A DNA stretch of 64,000 nucleotides from Desulfobulbaceae bacterium (GTDB taxonomy: Bacteria; Desulfobacterota; Desulfobulbia; Desulfobulbales; Desulfocapsaceae), in contig WSXV01000002.1 of the NCBI GenBank assembly GCA_009773475.1, positions 248,001-312,000 on the forward strand, given 5' to 3'. The notes beneath the pieces are model-generated. The model was not told where the DNA came from. It searched no databases and saw only the letters and a list, made by a program, of their open reading frames with translations. A program made the position numbers and the translations under genes. Shown here piece after piece: positions 44,801-52,233 of the stretch; the stretch's first letter is position 1; each line of letters opens with the position of its first letter.

Positions 44801-46132
44801 GCGGCTCTCGATGAGATTGAACAGCAGACCGGGCAGATCTTTGGCTCCTCCGATCGACCGCTGCTCTTATCCGTCCGCAGCGGGGCTGCGGTCTCGATGC
44901 CTGGAATGATGGCCACGATCCATAATGTGGGCTTGAACGAGGAGATCATTGAGGAGTATGTGCGAGCCCATGGTCAAGGCTATCTGGCTTGGGATAATTA
45001 TCGGCGTTTTCTCCAGTCCTGGGCCATGACTTCGGGGATGCAGCGGGAAGATTTTCAGGAGTTGATGAACCGGGCCAAGGCTACATACGGGGTAGATCTG
45101 AAACGTGAGTTTACCCCTGAACAGATGCGGGAGCTGGCACTCGAGTATCAGCGCCGGGTGCGTCGTCAGGGCCTGGGGATTCCCGATGACCCCTGGCTGC
45201 AATTGGTGAACGCAGTGGCCATGGTGCTTGATTCCTGGCAGACGGTGAAGGCGGTGGATTACCGGCGAATCATGGACGTCTCGGATGCCTGGGGAACGGC
45301 AGTCATCGTGCAGGCCATGGTCTTTGGCAATCGTGATATTAACGCGGGCTCCGGGGTGTTGTTCACCTCCCATCCTTACCGCAAGGTGCAGCGGGTGGCC
45401 TTGTGGGGCGATTATGCCTATGGCGATCAGGGCGAGGATATCGTCTCGGGTCTGGTTGTCAGTTTGCCGATTTCGGAGGAACAGGCTGAGCTGGACGGCC
45501 GCTCAGTGGAAGAGAGTCTGGAGCACCGGTTTCCCCTGATCTACGAACGCCTGCTCTCGATCTCCCGGGATCTGGTCTACAACAAACGCTGGGATCCGCA
45601 GGAGATTGAATTTACCTTTGAAGGGCCAAATCCCGAGCAGCTCTATTTGCTCCAGACCCGCGACATGATTACCATTAAGAAGAAGGAGCATTTTAACGTC
45701 TTTGCCGAGACACCGGAGCTTGAAAATGCGTTCCTTGGCAAGGGGATCGGGGTTTCCGGATCTGCTTTGTCGGGCCGTGCGGTTTTCACCGAGGAGCATA
45801 TCCTCGAGTTGCGGATCAGCGACCCCAAAACGCCGCTGATCCTGATCCGCCAGGACACGGTGCCCGAGGATATCAAGGTGATTGATATGGCCGAAGGGCT
45901 GCTGACCTCCCGTGGCGGTCAGACCTCCCATGCCTCGGTGGTGGCGGTGCGGTTGGAGAAGACCTGTGTGGTCGGCTGCAAGCATCTGAAGGTGTACGAG
46001 GCCGCCGGGTATTGTGAGATCGGCAGCCAGGTGATTCGTTTTGGTGATCCGGTATCCATTGATGGCCGAAAAGGTCTGCTCCTTGCCGGGCTCCACCCTA
46101 TCCATGAGGAGATGCATATCCTGCCCTTGTAA
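41807..46132 (+). CDS. PPDK-like ATP-grasp/phosphohistidine protein with a very long unknown N-terminus
   Basis: About 1441 residues. From about 945 on it looks like the nucleotide-binding domain of pyruvate phosphate dikinase (SVRSGAAVSMPGMM, GTAVIVQAMVFGN and SGVLFTSHPY). It is followed by the swivelling phosphohistidine domain, with the catalytic His near 1375 in TSRGGQTSHASVVAVRL. The chain ends there, so the C-terminal PEP/pyruvate barrel is missing. The first ~940 residues are predicted helical and match nothing I know. ATG 41807 is preferred over GTG 41762; neither has a strong ribosome site. It is therefore an ATP-dependent phosphotransferase of unknown acceptor, not a normal PPDK. 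Its neighbours are gap and glgA upstream and the hydrogenase downstream. Confidence 0.75.
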   Translation: MQIKTAANVPTTAPTEIESDALKANLAETAGEVAIDPELQVLLDIVGGYKGIHSTLEHLLYEICHPYRNWGLLIPQLRSFCLKNSSYYQRHEQGPQAFSLLTGLFLQALSDSVKKETLLIQIIEAQLAWVEKLLSLFNTADLERFGAALNQYFNQLASFDVSDPTIMMFLTQGQHPMKKLAQRLLAFYPERTGETPAPGAFDYRPACKLMCIILDRNYDYWLQEDDPLPWFLGRCGLMCEDFRSGQLFAAISHDVMRRHKEQLAAIDIESDPYKGLEEILSLPAHVDIVRLYKEIPTRLSRVDAGEAGEGRETTVGGETGNRFVENQKLLFLFRIMDTKGLYLIHEETLREINRSLVQLIRQQSFEEIEQFLLTTFQLLRANVRKFPHTSLQCIQVLGGEVFDRGKSRMVEAFLWEVVRFGFQYANVTGVDEDWQPLTNPAHLANIRVWLNLIMQEPKWCSTLFSALIINLKLTGTCVKDTDLFQRDITQLLNHPIEPIYNLAKQFTKLMPVFFNEIGAEGELRDVSTELDEIHKRRDVLIHFLRKQSHVESSNLIVGFIQAIFLFWKTKKKELLLPFLPEEVYAEVSLTGPFIDDQHVLALRIFEQLQIHSMNDLLSWNREERQRYLEAQTDLSVAERRRFDLLVQMFKLLHQKYNLGFQELRSELLQAAQEGFPEMETLLSKLECCDTEGCLTALLKALEGLKEIILSPEHFVAREDIYFKRHIAVDIPSVYGKYAERKFDSLGLTFRLENLANIYLEKLPETVNLSFITEVTFTRIVKCLELFMQALRVDGISSRRLDTYMLLLRSSLRIKRFSYTQYLDIFRGLSEGVKDIIYSFYTNIHQNNLSIIIPQIGEDNLLTKYRSQWDDKEMVNTVHRLSESFLRDLIASTFGLQHLDNFITRIIGTLENQKDILDQRRLDLLMTYNPEKAISLVHRVTPETHDLIHLGNKGYNLVTLYDDHIPVPPAFIITTEVFRCREVIYGLAKARDEFMRRIRAALDEIEQQTGQIFGSSDRPLLLSVRSGAAVSMPGMMATIHNVGLNEEIIEEYVRAHGQGYLAWDNYRRFLQSWAMTSGMQREDFQELMNRAKATYGVDLKREFTPEQMRELALEYQRRVRRQGLGIPDDPWLQLVNAVAMVLDSWQTVKAVDYRRIMDVSDAWGTAVIVQAMVFGNRDINAGSGVLFTSHPYRKVQRVALWGDYAYGDQGEDIVSGLVVSLPISEEQAELDGRSVEESLEHRFPLIYERLLSISRDLVYNKRWDPQEIEFTFEGPNPEQLYLLQTRDMITIKKKEHFNVFAETPELENAFLGKGIGVSGSALSGRAVFTEEHILELRISDPKTPLILIRQDTVPEDIKVIDMAEGLLTSRGGQTSHASVVAVRLEKTCVVGCKHLKVYEAAGYCEIGSQVIRFGDPVSIDGRKGLLLAGLHPIHEEMHILPL

Positions 46133-46252
46133 AAAAACCAAGGCTTGTCCAATAAAACAGTCTGTAGAGGCCGGTTAACAGTTCCTATCGGGCTCTTGCT
46201 TCGACCAAGACTCCGGAAATTGCAAAGCCAACATATCTAAGGAGGGGGAAAT

Positions 46253-47293
46253 ATGCTGTTCAAGGTCTTTCCGGTATGTGAGCTGAATCGTCTCTTTGCC
46301 GTCCTGCAGTCAGAGCGGATCGTCGGTCCCGTGAAAAAGGGAGAGGATCAGCATGGACGAATCCTCTATGACTTTGATGTGGTGCGTGATTTTTCCGATC
46401 TGCATCTTGATTTCACCCAGACCATTCATTCCGCCAAGAAGTATTTCCTTCCCTATCGAGAGAATCTCTGCACCTTTACCTTTAAGGATGGAGATTGGCA
46501 GAAAGAAGTGGACTACGGGGGCTCTGCACCCTTGATTTTCTTCGGACTGCATTCCTGCGATATCAATGCCTTAAATAAGTTAGACAAGGTCCTGTTGGGG
46601 GGCCGCTATCCCAATTCTTTTTATGCAAAAAATCGGGCCAAGATGTTCATTGTCGGCCATTCCTGCACACCACAACCTTTCTGCTTCTGCAAATCCATGG
46701 GGACGGATTCAGCCATTCATGGTTTTGATCTTTTTCTTACCCGCCTTGATGGGATCTATTTTGCCGAGGTGCTTTCCGCAAGGGCTTTTCATCTCCTCGA
46801 AAACATAGACTGCCGTGACCCGGACAGTGAAGAGCATCGTCGCTATCTGGAAGCAATTGCGACCAGGGAGTCGATGTTTGTGGCCCATGTGGACACCTCG
46901 GATCTGACAAAAATCCTCGATCTGGAGTTTCAGGCCCCGGTCTGGAAGGAGTGGGGGGAACGTTGCCTTTCCTGCGGCACTTGTGCCCAGGTCTGTCCCA
47001 CCTGTTACTGTTACGGGGTGGAAGAACACGTCGATATGAATTTTGCCCATGGTCGTAAGGAGAAAATGCTCTATTCCTGTAATCTCCTTGATTTTGCCTC
47101 GGTGGCTGGCGGCCATAATTTCCGGCCCGAGAGTCATACCCGCCTAAAGTACCGGTATTATCATAAGCATCGGGGCTTTGTGGAGGCCTTTGAAGAGTCG
47201 TTGTGTGTAGGTTGCGGCCGTTGCGGCCAGTCCTGCCTGGCCGGGATTACGGTGCCGGAGGTAATCGCCAGTGTCCGTGCCAGCAAGGAGTGA
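46253..47293 (+). CDS. hydB: Sulfhydrogenase-type hydrogenase beta subunit (iron-sulfur)
   Basis: 346 residues, the electron-transfer subunit of a cytoplasmic four-subunit [NiFe] hydrogenase (group 3b-like). Two cysteine sets near the C-terminus, CLSCGTCAQVCPTCYC (from about 238) and CVGCGRCGQSC (from about 318), bind [4Fe-4S] clusters. A very strong AAGGAGGGGG site precedes the ATG, so this is likely the first gene of a hydBGDA operon. Confidence 0.88.
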   Translation: MLFKVFPVCELNRLFAVLQSERIVGPVKKGEDQHGRILYDFDVVRDFSDLHLDFTQTIHSAKKYFLPYRENLCTFTFKDGDWQKEVDYGGSAPLIFFGLHSCDINALNKLDKVLLGGRYPNSFYAKNRAKMFIVGHSCTPQPFCFCKSMGTDSAIHGFDLFLTRLDGIYFAEVLSARAFHLLENIDCRDPDSEEHRRYLEAIATRESMFVAHVDTSDLTKILDLEFQAPVWKEWGERCLSCGTCAQVCPTCYCYGVEEHVDMNFAHGRKEKMLYSCNLLDFASVAGGHNFRPESHTRLKYRYYHKHRGFVEAFEESLCVGCGRCGQSCLAGITVPEVIASVRASKE

Positions 47294-47299
47294 AATACT

Positions 47300-48178
47300 A
47301 TGAAGACTAAACCGGAGAGTATCCAGCCTGGTGCCGGTGAGCAGTTTGAGTATTCCTATAAGGCAGAGATAACCAATGTCTTTCCCTTGACCAGGATGGA
47401 GAAGCTTTATCAGATCCAGCTTGTTGATGCAAAAGAACGGGCGGAGTTTATTTTTCAACCGGGTCAGTTTGTCATGCTGGAACTGCCGGGTCTTGGTGAG
47501 GCTCCTTTTTCGATCTCGTCGTCGCCATTGAGGCGTGGAGATCTGGAGTTGTGCATCCGGGCGGTGGGCAACATGACCAGGTTTCTTGACCGGGTGGGCC
47601 GGGGCGCCATGGTCGGGATCAGCGGTCCTTTCGGGACCCACTTTCCGGTGGAGAAGATGGAGGGTGAGGATATCCTGCTGATTGCCGGTGGGCTTGGCAT
47701 CGCGCCGCTGCGTTCGCCCATCCTGACCATTCTTGAACAGCGCAGCCGGTATGGCCGGGTGGACATCATCTATGGGGCGCGCCGGCCCTCGGAGCTGTTG
47801 TTTGGCTATGAGTATGCCATGTGGCGGCGGTTTGATGTGGGGCTTGAGATCATTGTTGACCATGAAGAGCCGGGCTGGCAAGGCCCGGTGGGGCTGATCA
47901 CCGAAATTTTGAGGGCGCGGATCGGAGCGGGAAGCGCTGATGCCTTGCGGCAGCGCACCAGCGCCATCGTCTGCGGTCCGCCGGTGATGTTTCGCTTTGT
48001 CTGTGATCTGCTGGTACAGGCAGGGGTGCCGGTGGAAAAGATCTTTGTCTCGCTGGAGCGCCGCATGCACTGTGGGCGGGGGAAGTGCTGCCGCTGTAAT
48101 ATCGGCTCCACCTACACCTGCCTTGAAGGCCCGGTCTTTGATTACTGGTCGGTGCTTAATCTGAAGGAGGCCATATAA
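47300..48178 (+). CDS. hydG: Hydrogenase gamma subunit, FAD/NAD(P)-binding
   Basis: 292 residues like ferredoxin-NADP reductase-type subunits of sulfhydrogenase. The flavin motif is PFSISSSPL, the nucleotide motif GGLGIAPLRSPI, and the C-terminal cluster CGRGKCCRCNIGSTYTC probably binds [2Fe-2S]. AAGGAG lies 9 bp before the ATG. Its stop overlaps the start of the small subunit by one base. It couples H2 to NAD(P)(H). Confidence 0.88.
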   Translation: MKTKPESIQPGAGEQFEYSYKAEITNVFPLTRMEKLYQIQLVDAKERAEFIFQPGQFVMLELPGLGEAPFSISSSPLRRGDLELCIRAVGNMTRFLDRVGRGAMVGISGPFGTHFPVEKMEGEDILLIAGGLGIAPLRSPILTILEQRSRYGRVDIIYGARRPSELLFGYEYAMWRRFDVGLEIIVDHEEPGWQGPVGLITEILRARIGAGSADALRQRTSAIVCGPPVMFRFVCDLLVQAGVPVEKIFVSLERRMHCGRGKCCRCNIGSTYTCLEGPVFDYWSVLNLKEAI

Positions 48179-48990
48179 TGAAAGAGGGTAAAACCTTTCT
48201 CGGGGTTCCGGTGGCCAGGCCGAGGGTGGCGTTTTTTGAGCTGAGTTCCTGCGAGGGCTGCCAGTTGCAGCTCCTCAACAACGAGTCGACGTTACTTGAT
48301 TTTCTGTCACTTATGGAAATCGTCCGTTTCCGGGAAGGGATGAAGGAGGCGAGCGACGACTACGAGATCGCCTTTGTCGAGGGCTCCGTTACCCGCAAAG
48401 ATGAGGAGGAGCGACTGAAGGTCATCCGCAAACAGGCGAAGGTGGTGGTGGCCCTGGGCAGCTGCGCCTGTTTCGGCGGGGTCAACCAGTTGAAAAATCG
48501 CTTTCATGATCTTGCGTGGGTGACAAAAGAGGTCTATGGCTCATTTCCCATCGACACCCAGGAGGTCAAACCCATTTCCGCCATTATTGAGGTGGATCTG
48601 GAGATCTATGGTTGTCCGGTCAAGAAGGAGGAGGTGGAGCGTATTGTTACCCTGCTGGTTCTGGGTGAAGAGATCCAACATCCTCAATATCCGGTGTGCA
48701 TGGAGTGTAAGGCCAGGGAAAATATCTGTCTCTTTGATCTTGGCGAGCCCTGTCTGGGACCGGTGACCCGGGGCGGTTGTGATGCCTGGTGCCCATCGAA
48801 TCGCATGGGCTGCTGGGGCTGCCGGGGGCCGGTACCCGAGGCCAATCTTGACCAGTTGCGGATCATCATGGCGGAACGGGGGATTTCCCGGGAGCAGATG
48901 CTGGATCGGCTCGAATGTTTTGGCGGCTTTGCCGGGTATCTCGCCTCTCAGGACGGGATATTCGGCAAAAAAGATACAAAGGAGGAATGA
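48178..48990 (+). CDS. hydD: [NiFe] hydrogenase small (delta) subunit
   Basis: 270 residues carrying the proximal iron-sulfur clusters. Ligands and motifs visible: FFELSSCEGCQ (C25, C28), GSCACFGG (C96), YGCPVKKEE (C146), then the C-terminal cysteine-rich CMECKARENICL and MGCWGCRGP. There is no twin-arginine signal, so the enzyme is cytoplasmic. GGAGG lies 7 bp before the ATG. Confidence 0.92.
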   Translation: MKEGKTFLGVPVARPRVAFFELSSCEGCQLQLLNNESTLLDFLSLMEIVRFREGMKEASDDYEIAFVEGSVTRKDEEERLKVIRKQAKVVVALGSCACFGGVNQLKNRFHDLAWVTKEVYGSFPIDTQEVKPISAIIEVDLEIYGCPVKKEEVERIVTLLVLGEEIQHPQYPVCMECKARENICLFDLGEPCLGPVTRGGCDAWCPSNRMGCWGCRGPVPEANLDQLRIIMAERGISREQMLDRLECFGGFAGYLASQDGIFGKKDTKEE

Positions 48991-48992
48991 CG

Positions 48993-50267
48993 ATGAAGCT
49001 CTCCTGTGACATTGACATTCGGCATCTGACCAGGGTCGAAGGGCATGGCAACATCCGCATTGTCATCGAAAATGGGCAGGTCCGTGAAGCGGCTTGGGAG
49101 GTGGTGGAGACGCCGCGATTTTTTGAGGCCATCCTGGTGGGCAAGAAGTATGAAAACGCCCCCTATCTTTGCGGCCGGATCTGTGGAATCTGCTCCATTG
49201 CCCACACCCTAACGGCTATCCGGGCCGTGGAGAACGGTTTTGGGATGACGCCCAGTCTCCAGACCCGACGTTTGCGCCTTCTGCTCAAGCATATGGAGAC
49301 CCTGCAAAGTCATATCCTTCATATCTTTTTTCTGGCGGCCCCGGACTATCTGGGTGCGGGCAGTATTCTGCCCCTGACCGTCAGCCATCCAAAGGTGGTG
49401 CAGCAGGCCCTGCGCCTCAAGCTTCTAGCCAATGACCTCTGTGATGAGGTGGGAGGCCGCAGGCTGCATCCCACCCGCACCGTGGTGGGCGGATTTACCA
49501 TGCTGCCCGACCGCGATCGGCTGAGACTGTTTCGCCGGCGCCTGGAATCTGCCCTGATTGACCTTGATGCCGGCGTCGATCTCTTTGCAGGCTTTTCCAT
49601 TCCTGATTTCCAGCGCGAGACCGAGTTTGTCTCTCTGCAGGGCGAGGGGGATTATCCCTTTGTCGGCGGAAATCTGGTCTCATCCGATGGCGTGTTGAAG
49701 GCGGAGGAGGATTATGCGGGGATGAGTAATGAGTACATGGCGGATTACTCCACCTCGAAGCTGAGTCGTCTGTCCCGCAAATCCCTGGCGGTGGGGGCTC
49801 TGGCCCGGATCAATAATAATTTCTCAGGCTTGCTGCCTGAGGTCAGGGCCATTGCCGATGGGTTGGGACTGGTTCCGGTGATTCAGAACCCCTTTATGAA
49901 TGTGGTGGCCCAGTTGGTGGAATGCGTGCAGGTAGTGCGTGAGTCCATGCAGTTGATCGATGAGCTGCTGGCCGTCCCCTGGCAGGAATGCCGTCAGCCG
50001 GTGGAGCCCAGGGAAGGAGTCGGGGTCGGGGCAGTGGAGGCTCCTCGAGGGATTTTGTACCACTGTTTTCATTTCGATGTGGCAGGCAGGATCGTCAAGG
50101 CCGACTGCGTGATCCCCACCAGTCAGAATCATGCCAATATCCGTTATGATATTGAAGCGCTGGCCCAATTTTGTGCCGCTCAAGGCAAAAGCGATAAGGA
50201 GATTGAGCTACTGGCGGAGATGCTGGTGCGCGCCTATGATCCCTGTATCTCCTGTTCCGTGCACTGA
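48993..50267 (+). CDS. hydA: [NiFe] hydrogenase large (alpha) subunit, pre-processed C-terminus
   Basis: 424 residues holding the NiFe centre. The L1 motif is R62-I-C64-G-I-C67, and the L2 motif DPCISCSVH (C418, C421) is at the very end. The chain stops right at His424, so the usual C-terminal tail that is cleaved during maturation is missing. The start at 48993 has AAGGAGG 7 bp upstream; ATG 48987 is only 1 bp from it. No HycI/HyaD-type protease gene follows. It probably serves H2 oxidation or evolution with NAD(P)H. Confidence 0.92.
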   Translation: MKLSCDIDIRHLTRVEGHGNIRIVIENGQVREAAWEVVETPRFFEAILVGKKYENAPYLCGRICGICSIAHTLTAIRAVENGFGMTPSLQTRRLRLLLKHMETLQSHILHIFFLAAPDYLGAGSILPLTVSHPKVVQQALRLKLLANDLCDEVGGRRLHPTRTVVGGFTMLPDRDRLRLFRRRLESALIDLDAGVDLFAGFSIPDFQRETEFVSLQGEGDYPFVGGNLVSSDGVLKAEEDYAGMSNEYMADYSTSKLSRLSRKSLAVGALARINNNFSGLLPEVRAIADGLGLVPVIQNPFMNVVAQLVECVQVVRESMQLIDELLAVPWQECRQPVEPREGVGVGAVEAPRGILYHCFHFDVAGRIVKADCVIPTSQNHANIRYDIEALAQFCAAQGKSDKEIELLAEMLVRAYDPCISCSVH

Positions 50268-50470
50268 AGAAAACGGGACTTCGCTAAGATTAGGGGGACA
50301 TGGAGGAAGAAGGTTCTTGGTGAAGAGCTTTTAACCGGGATAGCGGGGAGATCTTCAGATTTGATGGAGTGTAGCAGGGCTCGCTTGCCGTGATTTTTGA
50401 TTCAGGGTTTACGTCCGGCCTTAAGATGTGGTTTTTTGTAAAAAGGTGCGGAGAAGGGAAGTTTTTTTAC

Positions 50471-50519
50471 AAAAAAAAACGAGGAAAAGAGACTGCTTTG
50501 CAGTTTCTTTTCCTCGTTT
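50471..50519 (-). terminator. Strong terminator after dsrC
   Basis: A 19-bp stem (50478-50496 with 50500-50518, one G-U) has a three-base loop. On the reverse strand it is followed by a run of nine T. It ends dsrC and also lies beyond hydA. Confidence 0.85.
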
Positions 50520-50549
50520 AAAGGACTTACCAAAAATACAGGAGCTATA

Positions 50550-50867
50550 TTATACGCAACCGGTTGGTTTTGGCAGGCCAGCCATTTTACAGGCTCCTTT
50601 ACCAGGACCGGAGGGGAACAGCTCATAGATTCTTTTCAGAGGAAAACCAGTGGTCTTGGAGAGAATACGAACCATTGGGGCAATACCGTTTTTCTTGTAG
50701 TATTCCTGAAGTGCGTCAATAACCTTCTTGTGCTCATCAGTCATTTCGGAGATACCCTCAACTCCTTTGACATAATCAACCCAGTTGTCATTGAATTCTT
50801 TGGCGTTGAGCAGGAATCCGTCTTCGTCCACTTCAAAACTGGAACCGTTGTGTTCTAATGTAGGCAT
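50550..50867 (-). CDS. dsrC: Sulfur-carrier protein DsrC
   Basis: 105-residue co-substrate of DsrAB: it binds the sulfur as a trisulfide between its two conserved C-terminal cysteines, here C93 and C104 in GACKMAGLPKPTGCV. Both are present, so it is a true DsrC and not a TusE/RspA form. TAAGGAGG precedes the ATG. As usual for this group it is unlinked from dsrAB. It has its own promoter inside the end of cbiK and a strong terminator. Confidence 0.97.
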   Translation of the reverse strand: MPTLEHNGSSFEVDEDGFLLNAKEFNDNWVDYVKGVEGISEMTDEHKKVIDALQEYYKKNGIAPMVRILSKTTGFPLKRIYELFPSGPGKGACKMAGLPKPTGCV

Positions 50868-50952
50868 GTTACCCTCCTTAAAAAAAATATTGTTAATGGG
50901 TTATCGCTGTTTCTTAAACAAAAAATGATTATATATTTAATACGATTTTGGC

Positions 50953-50981
50953 TTAATACTATAGGCTATTTGGTTTGTCAA
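50953..50981 (-). promoter_or_regulatory. Candidate dsrC promoter
   Basis: On the reverse strand TTGACA (50981-50976), 17-bp spacer and TATTAA (50958-50953). It overlaps the last codons and stop of cbiK. The leader before dsrC would be about 75-80 bases. Confidence 0.6.
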
Positions 50982-51825
50982 GTGAATGGAGAGTCATTTT
51001 TTTTGTTATTTTTGCTGAGAAAAGAGGATTGTCCGGAATCGCTGACAGGGCCTCTTCTATGTGTCTGCAGAACAGGTCGCTGACAGCTGGCAACATGCCA
51101 ATCCCCTGTTCCATGATTTCCACCTGGATATCTGCCCTCGCCAGTTGGTTCAGCCAGGAGTTGTCGCTGTCTGCGGCCAGATCGCGGTGGAAATGCATCC
51201 CTGCCACCAGTAGAAGAGGGACGATGCACACCTTTTTGTGGCCGGCAGCCTTGATATCGGCAATGACCTCGGAGCGTGACGGACATCCCTCTTCAATGAC
51301 GCCGATGAAGACTCTGGGGCCAAAGTGGAGGCGGAGAAAATACTGGAGGGCCGGGTAAGCGCACCAGGCAGGATGATCGGTGCCATGTCCCGCGAGGAGT
51401 ACGGCCTGATGGGGGTGGGCGTCGATCAGGGGCGCAAGCCCGTTGCACAGGGCTGTGAAATCAGCAGGCGAGCTGAGAAGCGGCAGGCCGATGGAGGTGC
51501 GGATGGGGCTTTTGTCTGCCTCTGCCACCAGGCGGATAAATTCGTGGCCGCCAATCAGGTGGAGTGATTGGACGACGGCCCATGGATGGTGTTGACGGTA
51601 CAGGGCCTCCAGGATTTCCCGGGGGCTGGCGGTGGGATATTGCTCCCCTCCCTTGTTCTCCTTGATTATGCGCGATGAAAGGGCGCATATGACCTCATGC
51701 CCTGGGAAATGCGCCTGAATTCTGGTGCCCAGATGCTCATAGGTGTCTCTGGCTTTGGCGTTAGTGCCGAAAGCCACAATGACTATGGGCACGGGGGGCA
51801 TGGGGTTGAGACTGGAAACTATCAT
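50959..51825 (-). CDS. cbiK: Sirohydrochlorin cobaltochelatase, CbiK type
   Basis: 288 residues. CbiK enzymes insert cobalt (and in sulfate reducers can also insert iron) into sirohydrochlorin, leading to cobalamin or sirohaem/haem. The family start VPIVIVAFGT, HLIGGHEFIRLV and LLAGHGTDHPAWCAYPAL, with the metal-binding His, are present, and LLLVAGMHFHRDLA gives the second His. No signal peptide is seen, so it is the cytoplasmic form. The ribosome site is weak. dsrC lies downstream; the link to the sirohaem enzyme is suggestive. Confidence 0.88.
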   Translation of the reverse strand: MIVSSLNPMPPVPIVIVAFGTNAKARDTYEHLGTRIQAHFPGHEVICALSSRIIKENKGGEQYPTASPREILEALYRQHHPWAVVQSLHLIGGHEFIRLVAEADKSPIRTSIGLPLLSSPADFTALCNGLAPLIDAHPHQAVLLAGHGTDHPAWCAYPALQYFLRLHFGPRVFIGVIEEGCPSRSEVIADIKAAGHKKVCIVPLLLVAGMHFHRDLAADSDNSWLNQLARADIQVEIMEQGIGMLPAVSDLFCRHIEEALSAIPDNPLFSAKITKKMTLHSLDKPNSL

Positions 51826-52233
51826 GGGGCATGTTTCGTAGATCGGTGTGGGGCAACGGGGGGGACTTGCATTGGGTACTCTCTCTTCATCGGGTATCTC
51901 CCGCAGTGCAGGAGTTGAGGAAGAGCTGAAAATAGTCCAACGCTCCTTCTTTTATTTCATCTCTCTATCGCACTTTATGATGAAAAACGAGAGAAAAATG
52001 AATGGAATGTTCCTGTTTCATTGCTTGCTTTTGTCCCAGGTTGCTGGCATGACAGAGGAAATAAGGAAATGGTTCTTTGCTGCGATTTATAAACTTTTTA
52101 TTCCGTTCCCTTCCCATTCCTGTTACATTCAGCAGGTTTAATCAATAGAGGTTAACCCTCTGGGAATATTTATCAAGACTTTCACCACAGTTATTACAAT
52201 AATGATTCTACCGAATAATCAGGAGTAATGTTT
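51826..52233. other. Divergent intergenic region cbiK/gltA
   Basis: About 400 bp without a credible gene. TACAAT at 52195-52200 is a good -10 for gltA but lacks a matching -35. A 97-codon forward frame at 51848-52141 has no ribosome site or family resemblance. No B12 riboswitch consensus could be confirmed ahead of cbiK. Confidence 0.5.

Noticed and set aside
51848..52141. 97-codon forward frame as a gene
   Set aside because: No ribosome site and no recognisable sequence; the region looks like a promoter region.
51826..52227. Cobalamin riboswitch ahead of cbiK
   Set aside because: A CACTG and an AAGTC were seen on the reverse strand, but the core of a B12 box (GCCACTG, GGGAAGG, the GCAACTG segment) is not present in the right order.
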